A DNA stretch of 64,000 nt, taken from assembly GCF_016808335.1 (NCBI RefSeq), contig NC_053146.1, positions 37,320,470 to 37,384,469 of the forward strand. The letters are read 5' to 3'. Shown here piece after piece: positions 57,921-64,000 of this stretch. Below the pieces are notes generated by a model. That model was not told the origin of the DNA, ran no database searches, and saw nothing but the letters and a program-made list of their open reading frames with translations. Position 1 is the stretch's first letter. Each line of letters begins with the position of its first letter. The position numbers and the translations under genes are program-made. The DNA is from Panicum virgatum (taxonomy: Eukaryota > Streptophyta > Magnoliopsida > Poales > Poaceae).

Positions 57921-60900
57921 TGTAACACCCTAAGTTAAAATTCAATGTTTAATAATTAATTTAATTGGTTTATTTAATTTTCTAAGGATTTAATTGGCTT
58001 AGATTTCATTTAACTTAATTTTGTTGCACAAATAATTAAAATTTATTTTTAGGGCTAACTGTTTGTGCATTCATGCCGTTGCATAGTTTTACTTGTTTGA
58101 GTGTTGTAGGGTTGGATTCAAATTTGAGTTTGAATTCAAATTAGTTTTGAGTGTGTTTGGTAAAGAAAAGAAGAGAGAAAACTAGAAATAGAGAAGGAAA
58201 ACCCAAACCCAATCCCAGGAAGCCCACCAACTCAACCAAGCCCAAACTGCCAAACCCCAGCCGGCCCATGCCCATCCCACCGGCCCAAGCCAACCCAGGC
58301 AACCCAGCCCACCTTCTCCTCCTTTCCCTCCCGCACCGGCCCGGCTTGGCCCAAGCGCCACGGCTTTCCCCTCTCCCGCACCCGGGCTCCGCTCAGCCTA
58401 GCAGCGCAACGCGCTAAACCACCACCTGCCACTGGGTCCCGCTCACCAGCGACACACCCCGAACCAGTGCAACGGCCCAGCGTGCGCCCCCAGCAGACCG
58501 CCCGGCCCAGCTCGTCCGCAGCGCTCGGCCTGCAGCCACTTCCGCTCGCCCGCGCGTGCGCGTGCGCCCGCTGCCCAGTGGGCCCCTCTTGTCAGCCCCC
58601 TTTCCCGCAGCGCACGCATCTCCGTCTCACTGCAGTGCCGGTCCCACCTGTCATCTTCCACCTTTGGCGCTCCCGCAACGCCCTTCTGTGATCCCCGCCG
58701 CTAATCTCGCCACCGCCTTCCAAACCCGCACGCCGAAATCACCGGCGCCCCCCTTTAAACCCTCGCCGCAACCCCGTGCACCACACCTTTCCTCCTCAGC
58801 GCCCCAGAACCCTGCAACCTCCCCATCCGCCCTCGCCATTGCTGTACGGAACTCCGCGCCGCCGTGGTCACGCCGTTCTGCGGCGGCACAAACCTCCCCG
58901 ACGCCCCACCAAGGCAAGCCGCCGGGAGAGCTTTGCACGGAGGCCACGAACTTCCCCGAGCCCGCCCGCTGCCTCTGCCCCGACCTCCGCAGCGACCCGT
59001 CGCAACCTCGCCGCCGCCGGTCTTCGCCGTCGAGCCCTCTGCGCCGGCTTTCTCTTCGATCCGGAGCTCGGTGAGGACCCCCTTCATCCACTCTTCCTTT
59101 TTGTCGCGCTAGCTTAGCCCGTGGGCCAATTTCGCGGCTCAACCGTCGTCGCCGGCGATGCTCTGTTGCGCCGAGCCGCCTCCACCGCCGCGCGCGCCTC
59201 CCCGTACCCCCGCAGCGCCCCGCCGAGTGCCCCAGTGGGTTACTCGTGCCTCGGACATGCTCCAGAACCCAGCCGCGGCCCGAAACAACCACGGGGAGGC
59301 CGGATTCGGTTTTCTCCGGCGCTACGCCGCCGCGGGGGTTCGTCTCCGGCGAGTTCCGCCGCCGCCCGCCCGCCCAGCCTGTCCCCGCCGTCAGATCCGA
59401 AGTGAACGTGTAGGATTAGAAGCCCGTACCTCTTCGTTCTGGGCCCTCCGATCTCGATCCAATGGATCAGATCCACCCGTACCGCTTCACCCTTGGATCT
59501 TTGCTAAAGAGACCCCGCAGTTCTCTGAAATAAACCCGCCGTCCCTGGTAGTTCAAAAACAATTAGATCCAGGTCCGGTTTTTAGCACTTAACACCCTGA
59601 GCTTCTCAAATTTCAAACCCGCCGTCCAACACTCTTTCTTTCACGCGCTAGACCCTGGAACTAATGTTTAATTACGTTTAGGCCCTCGGTTTTAGCAGAA
59701 AAGCCCCTGGAACTTCAGTTTTCTTACAAATAAGTCCCTGAACCTTGTTTTTAGCCTAGAAAATGCGTTTTAGCTCCGTTTTTAGCGTTCTTTATATCCA
59801 CGCGATCGTTGTAACGCGTAGAATAGTTCTAGAGTAGTTTTGTGCGCTGTTTTTATGTATTGATGTATTGTTTCTTAGTTTTTGTTAGTGTTTGCTTGAA
59901 TGCTTATTCCTGTGCATTGTTTTGGCCATGTGTTCGTGAGTAGACGTTGATCCATCCGAGGAGTCCCAGTACCAGTACCTGGAGCAGCCGTCTTCGGAGC
60001 AGTTTGAGCAGCAGCCAGAGCAGTACGAGGAAGGCAAGTATAACATGAACAACCTATCACCTTTAAATACAATTTCATACTGCATTTTAATACTGTATGC
60101 CTTTAAGGATTTCCTAGCCAGTTTATATCCTTTAAATATACCTTTGGGTTGCATTTTGGTTAGTTGTGCTAGGTTGCTGCGCTATAACACACCTTGGTCC
60201 TTTTTAATTAAATTGATTAATGGTTTACTTGAACTTAATTCTGAGAGTGGCACTCTGTGTGGCTTGAGTGGCTCACTTCTCGTTAAAAGATGTTTTTTTT
60301 AGAAACATGGTTTAGGGGGCCAGCACGGTGCTTAGTGCTTGGTTGGCCACTCTCCATAAGGACCGGTTCATAGAGCGACAACCTGGGACAACAGCGCTAC
60401 CACAAGGCTAGAATGGGATAGACTTGGCGTAATAATTAGATCTTTTTGGTTTGGAGTAACTTACCTGCGGGGCAAGAGTAGTAAGCTTCAATGGTCCCTG
60501 CTCCTCCGGCTTGGTCTGTGCTACGTGCTTGTACCCCTGGAGGTGGGCCCCATCGTCGCCGACCTAACTCTCGCGGTTACGCCTTACCAACGAGATTCTT
60601 TTTAAAGGCCTCGTAGTGAGTCGCTGGCCATCTCACCTAAGGAAGTGTGATGAACAACTGGCGTAGCTCACGACTTGTGGGTAAAGATGTGCAACCTCTG
60701 CAGAGTGTAAAACTGGTATACTAGCCGTGCTCACGGTTATGAGCGGCCCAGATCCTCCTTTTGATTAGTGAAGTTATCTCCTTCCGACGAGGGAGGTGCT
60801 TCTCGGGGTTTACCTTGGTGGCTTGGTTTCAGTTTGGTTCTCAGTAGTTTCTTAATTAATTCTGATTAATTACTATGCAACTGGGTTAATGGTAATTCAT

Positions 60901-61383
60901 CAATTCGTAGTAAATAGCTTTAATAAAATTTTGCCAACACTTAAAAGCTAATGCAGTTGAGTCAGCCAGCCTAGAGCCTCATAGTTTGTGTTATACTTGT
61001 TGAGTACAAGTTGTGTACTCACTCTTGCCTCTTCTCTATTTTTTCCTCTTGGCTATGCTACTGCTGCTCAGTTCCTGCCGACTCGAGGGAGTTCGTCCAG
61101 CGCTACCAGGACTACGAGGACTTCTAGGTGTTCGTCTCCCAGTCGACGTCCCTGTGGCGCCCTGCTTCAGCTTCGGAGAGCTTTTTCGTATTTTGTACTT
61201 CGCTTCCGCTGTATCAGACATTTTGTCAGTATTGAAATAAATAACATTCGTATTCGCTTTATTATATCTTTTTACGTGATATGTGCTATGATATACTGTT
61301 CATTATGTTGTATATACGTGTGACTTGATCCTGGCACGTATATGATTGCTCGGTTTATGTTCTTTTATAAACCGGGTGTTACA
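57921..61383 (+). mobile_element. 3' LTR of NA-3 (3463 bp)
   Basis: Differs from the 5' LTR by substitutions equivalent to 52757, 53674, 53712, about 54236, about 54383 and about 55875, and one extra C in a C run near 59213. Confidence 0.93.
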
Positions 61384-61547
61384 TCTTCAGACAGAGAAAT
61401 CAAGGCAAGACGGGTAAAAGTCATAGAAGTCAAGGGGTATAATAGTAAAATAGTTTCAGCAGACAAGGATTGGAGAGGAGGAGACTTAAAACTCGACCAG
61501 TTCTATCTAGGCTTCGTCCTACAGTCGATACGGCTCTGATACCACTC
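61384..61547 (-). other. Chr-2 leader, part nearest the PBS
   Basis: Starts with the right TCTTC duplication of NA-3. The PBS at 61533-61544 reads TGGTATCAGAGC on the minus strand. Confidence 0.85.
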
Positions 61548-62721
61548 TGTAACACCCGGTTTATAAAAGAACATAAACCGAGCAATCATATACGTGCCAG
61601 GATTAAGTCACACGTATATACAACAGAATGAATAGTATATCATATCACATATCACGTAAAAAGTCATAATAAAGCAAATACGAATGTTATTTATTACATT
61701 AATGACAAAATGTCTGATACAGCGGAAGCGAATTACAAATACGATAAAAGAACTCTCCGAAGCTGAGCAGGGCGCCACAGGGACGATGCGGGGTGTGCCT
61801 GCGAGGTTGGTGGGTGAGTCAGGGCGGGCCAAAAGTCACCGGCGGCGAGTAATTCCGGTGAAATGCTCACCTGCGGCGGCGGGTTGTTCTGCTTTGAGCA
61901 CCGGGTAGCGGGTGGCCGCGGCTATGGTTCGGGCTGCGGGATGGAGGTAGGGTGCGGGGAGGGTCGCGGGTGCTAGTTAAAGGGATCCCGGTTCTCTTGG
62001 CATGCGTGCCTGGCCTGATCGGAGCGGGGATTGCGGCCGTGATTGTTTCGCGGGGAAAGCGGATCGCGCTCAACGTCTTGGCGTGATCCGAGCTTCGGGT
62101 GAAGGTTCCTGAAGGGGTGCGCGGGCTGGCGAGCGGGCCACGGTCTCGGGAGCGCGCACGGGGCGGAGCGGGGCCACGGGGCAGCGAGGGAGAGCGGCGA
62201 GAGCGGAGCAGAGGGAGTTCGGCGAGGATAGCAGACAGAGGAAGGGGAAGGTCCTGCGGTGTGGGGCCAAGGCGTCAGCGAGCGGGGGAGCGCTAGGTGC
62301 GGGGCGGGCTGAAACGGAGCAGGCCGGGTCGTGCGGGGGAACCAACTGGGCCAGCGTGCTGGGCCCGTGCGGGAGAAGGACTGGGCCGACTGGGCCGCGG
62401 GGTAAGGATGGGCTGGGTTGCGGGTTTGGGTTGTTGGGTTGGGTTTTGGGTTCCTTTCCTTTTCTATTTCTTTTCCTTTCCTCTCAACTCAAAATTATTT
62501 GAATTCAAATGAATTTGAATTCAAACTCCTATACAAACAAACAAAACAAAACCATGCACCAGCATGTATGCAACAACAAAATTTAAACCTATGATAAATT
62601 TTAATTACTTATAGAACAAAAATTTAGATTAAATGCAAGTCTAACACAATAAACTTTAGAAATTTAAATAAATCCAATTAAATTTATTAATAAATGCTGA
62701 AATTTAAATTAGGGTGTTACA
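61548..62721 (-). mobile_element. 5' LTR of Chr-2 (1174 bp)
   Basis: Same length and form as 48810-49983. The right TSD GATCG follows at 62722-62726. Confidence 0.9.
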
Positions 62722-62726
62722 GATCG

Positions 62727-62890
62727 GGCCGGGAATCTTACGGCGAACGGAGCAGGATAAATGGTAACTTTCTTTTTACCGTTGCGCCCTAACAGCCCCG
62801 CTCCTCTGTCAGGCGCGTCAGATCCGCGCGGAGAAATAACGGTTGGATTTTTACCATAATGTGAATATGCTCCGAATATTCTGGAAGCGA
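62727..62890 (-). promoter_or_regulatory. Tat-R region between the antisense ORF promoter and tandem repeats
   Basis: Inverted counterpart of Tat-L 90-260: both carry GCCCCGCTCCTCTGTCA or its complement, a TTACCGTT-type phrase and CGAATATT. No coding content seen. Confidence 0.5.
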
Positions 62891-63640
62891 CCCGGCGTGT
62901 CTCCGTGACCCAGCCAGGGCCTCAGGGCCCGGACACCGTGACTACTCGGTGCGTCTCCATAACTCCATCAGCGACCCTGCTCGGGGGCTGGGCGCCACTT
63001 ACGACCCGACGTGTCTCCATGACCCGACCAGGGCCTCAAGACCCGGACGCCGTGACTACTCGGCGCATCTCTGTGACTCCGCCAGCGACCCTGCTCAAGG
63101 GCTTGGCGCCACCTATGACCCGGTGTGTCTCCATGACCCAGCCAGGGCCTGAGGGCCGGGACGCTGTGACTACTCGGCGCGTCTCCGTGACTCCGCCAGT
63201 GACCCTGTTCGGGGGCTGGGCACCACTTACGAACCGGCATGTCTCCGTGACCCAGTCAGGGCCTTAGCGCCCGGACGCCGTGACTGCTCAGCGCATCTCC
63301 GTGAATCTGCCAGCGACCCTACTCGGAGGCTGGGTGCCACTTACGACCCGTTGTTTCTCCGTGACCCAGCCAGGGCCTTAGGACCCGGACGCCGTGACTA
63401 CTCGGCGTGTCTCCGTGACTCCGCCAGCGACCCTGCTCGGGGGCTGGGCGCCACTTATGACCCGGCGTGTCTCCGTGACCCAGCCAGGGCCTCAGGGCTC
63501 GGACGCCGTGACTACTCGGCGTGTCTCCGTGACTCTGCCAGCGACCCTTCTCAGGGCTGGGTGCCACTTACGACCTAGCGTGTCTCTGTGACTTACTCAG
63601 GGCTTCAGGGCCCGGACGTCGGAACCACTTGGAAAGTCTC
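62891..63640 (+). repeat. 114-bp tandem repeat array of Tat-R
   Basis: The phrase CCCGGCGTGTCTCCGTGACC or a close variant starts at 62891, 63005, 63119, 63233, 63347 and 63461: an exact period of 114 bp, with a seventh at 63574 after a 1-bp loss. Each unit is two related halves of about 57 bp. 114 is a multiple of 3, so long frames appear by chance and are not genes. Confidence 0.92.
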
Positions 63641-63963
63641 AGCGACTCAAACCAGGGCTTCAAGGTCAGGGAACCGAGTTGGATCCATATCTTATGGCTA
63701 TCCCGAGGTAGCTATGGACTGATACCCTCAGAGGATCGGTGTAACGAAAATGCTTGTTGAGTGCTCAGGCATTCAGATTGATAAGAGTGAAAGATAACTT
63801 CTTTGACCCTCGAAATGCTTCTCTGAAACCTTCCGAGGCTCGGGGGCTACACCCAACGGGTGCGCCCAGGGGCGTATCCCGTTCCGGATCTGCAACAATG
63901 ACGGACATTTATAATGAGCACCGAAGGACTTCGTCCGGTACGACAAGTTCAACTCGGCCCTCC
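63641..63963 (+). other. Tat-R 3' untranslated stretch
   Basis: Non-repetitive stretch between the tandem array and PPT. GGCTCGGGGGCTACACCC near 63837 resembles a second PPT-like purine run. No coding content recognised. Confidence 0.5.
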
Positions 63964-63977
63964 GGCACTCGGGGGCT
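63964..63977 (+). other. Polypurine tract of Tat-R
   Basis: GGCACTCGGGGGCT immediately before TGATGGAG. Confidence 0.75.
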
Positions 63978-64000
63978 TGATGGAGCTAGATCTATGTACC
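63978..64000 (+). mobile_element. Start of the 3' LTR of Tat-R
   Basis: TGATGGAGCTAGATCTATGT matches the 5' LTR start TGACGGAGGTAGATCTATGT with two differences; the LTR continues past the window. Confidence 0.85.

Larger units (their letters stand above)
52487..61383 (+). mobile_element. NA-3: young non-autonomous element, plus strand
   Basis: LTRs 52487-55948 and 57921-61383 (3462 and 3463 bp) are flanked by TCTTC at 52482-52486 and 61384-61388. PBS and PPT are both intact. By eye the LTRs differ by six substitutions and one 1-bp indel. The internal 1972 bp encodes one open ORF and no RT or integrase. Confidence 0.93.
48810..62721 (-). mobile_element. Chr-2: deleted chromovirus with short LTRs, hosting NA-3
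   Basis: LTRs of 1174 bp at 48810-49983 and 61548-62721 are flanked by GATCG at 48805-48809 and 62722-62726. The internal region has PPT, integrase-chromodomain, gag N-terminus, leader (split by NA-3) and PBS. About 23 differences separate the LTRs by eye, near 2 percent. It inserted after the Tat-R antisense ORF region had formed and before NA-3. Confidence 0.9.
10704..64000 (+). mobile_element. Tat-R: Tat/Retand-type element, heavily deleted and interrupted
   Basis: The surviving parts are the 5' LTR (10704-11177), PBS, gag (11223-12469), the first 75 or so codons of the antisense ORF (48383-48606, minus), its upstream region (48607-48809 and 62727-62890), tandem repeats (62891-63640), PPT and the first 23 bases of the 3' LTR (63978-64000). 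Compared with Tat-L, everything equivalent to about 680-8850 is missing, including pol. It is the host for every other insertion to its right. Confidence 0.85.

Noticed and set aside
62905..63591. Long frames on both strands through the 114-bp repeats
   Set aside because: The period is a multiple of 3, so any stop-free unit stays open. There are no family motifs and the frames vanish with the array.
62891..63640. CRISPR-like regular repeats
   Set aside because: The repeats are directly adjacent without unique spacers, and the context is a plant retrotransposon.

Overview
This window is plant nuclear DNA, most likely from a grass (probably panicoid, by element content and GC-rich LTRs; inference). 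It holds no host gene that I can support. All 64 kb can be read as LTR retrotransposons of the Ty3/gypsy superfamily nested in one another, and most boundaries can be placed to the base by TG...CA ends, primer-binding sites (PBS), polypurine tracts (PPT) and 5-bp target-site duplications (TSDs). Names used below: Tat-L and Tat-R (Tat/Retand-type), Ath-1 and Ath-2 (Athila-type), Solo-1 (solo LTR), Chr-1 and Chr-2 (chromodomain-bearing, Tekay/Del-like), NA-1, NA-2 and NA-3 (non-autonomous relatives of Chr).

Layout. Tat-L (minus strand) fills 1-10657: tandem repeats, an antisense intron-bearing extra ORF (453-3303), pol, gag, PBS and 5' LTR. A 46-bp spacer separates it head-to-head from Tat-R (plus strand), which starts at 10704 and whose 3' LTR starts at 63978 and runs off the window. 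Tat-R keeps only its 5' LTR, gag, the start of its antisense ORF, tandem repeats and PPT; about 8 kb including pol is lost. Ath-1 (minus) is inserted in Tat-R gag at 12470, with Solo-1 (13528-15103) inside its LTR. A 32-kb block, 15886-48074, sits in Ath-1 between GGAGG duplications. It is an LTR-internal-LTR-internal-LTR array of non-autonomous elements (NA-1, NA-2) whose first LTR was invaded by Chr-1; NA-2 is in turn split by Ath-2 (34452-43791, TSD CACAT). Chr-2 (48810-62721, TSD GATCG) lies upstream of the antisense ORF of Tat-R and is itself split by NA-3 (52487-61383, plus strand, TSD TCTTC, LTRs almost identical).

Coding state. Tat-L and Chr-1 are full-length gag-pol elements broken by a few stop codons and, in Tat-L, frameshifts. 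Chr-2 keeps an open integrase-chromodomain frame but has lost protease and RT through a microhomology deletion. NA-1, NA-2 and NA-3 carry a zinc-knuckle/protease ORF without RT or integrase; only NA-3's copy is intact. Ath-2 has no recognisable coding domain. Non-autonomous copies would depend on enzymes supplied by relatives such as an intact Chr-1-type element.

Points of most interest: a 110-nt GT-AG intron in the gag of Chr-1 whose removal restores one gag-pol frame; a candidate spliced micro-ORF inside the 3.2-3.5 kb LTRs, with a GC-AG intron and only frame-preserving exon-length changes; GGCCGGCC palindromes upstream of the TATA box in three different LTR families; the chimeric LTR at 15886; and the kilobase-scale inverted repeat formed by Tat-L and Tat-R.
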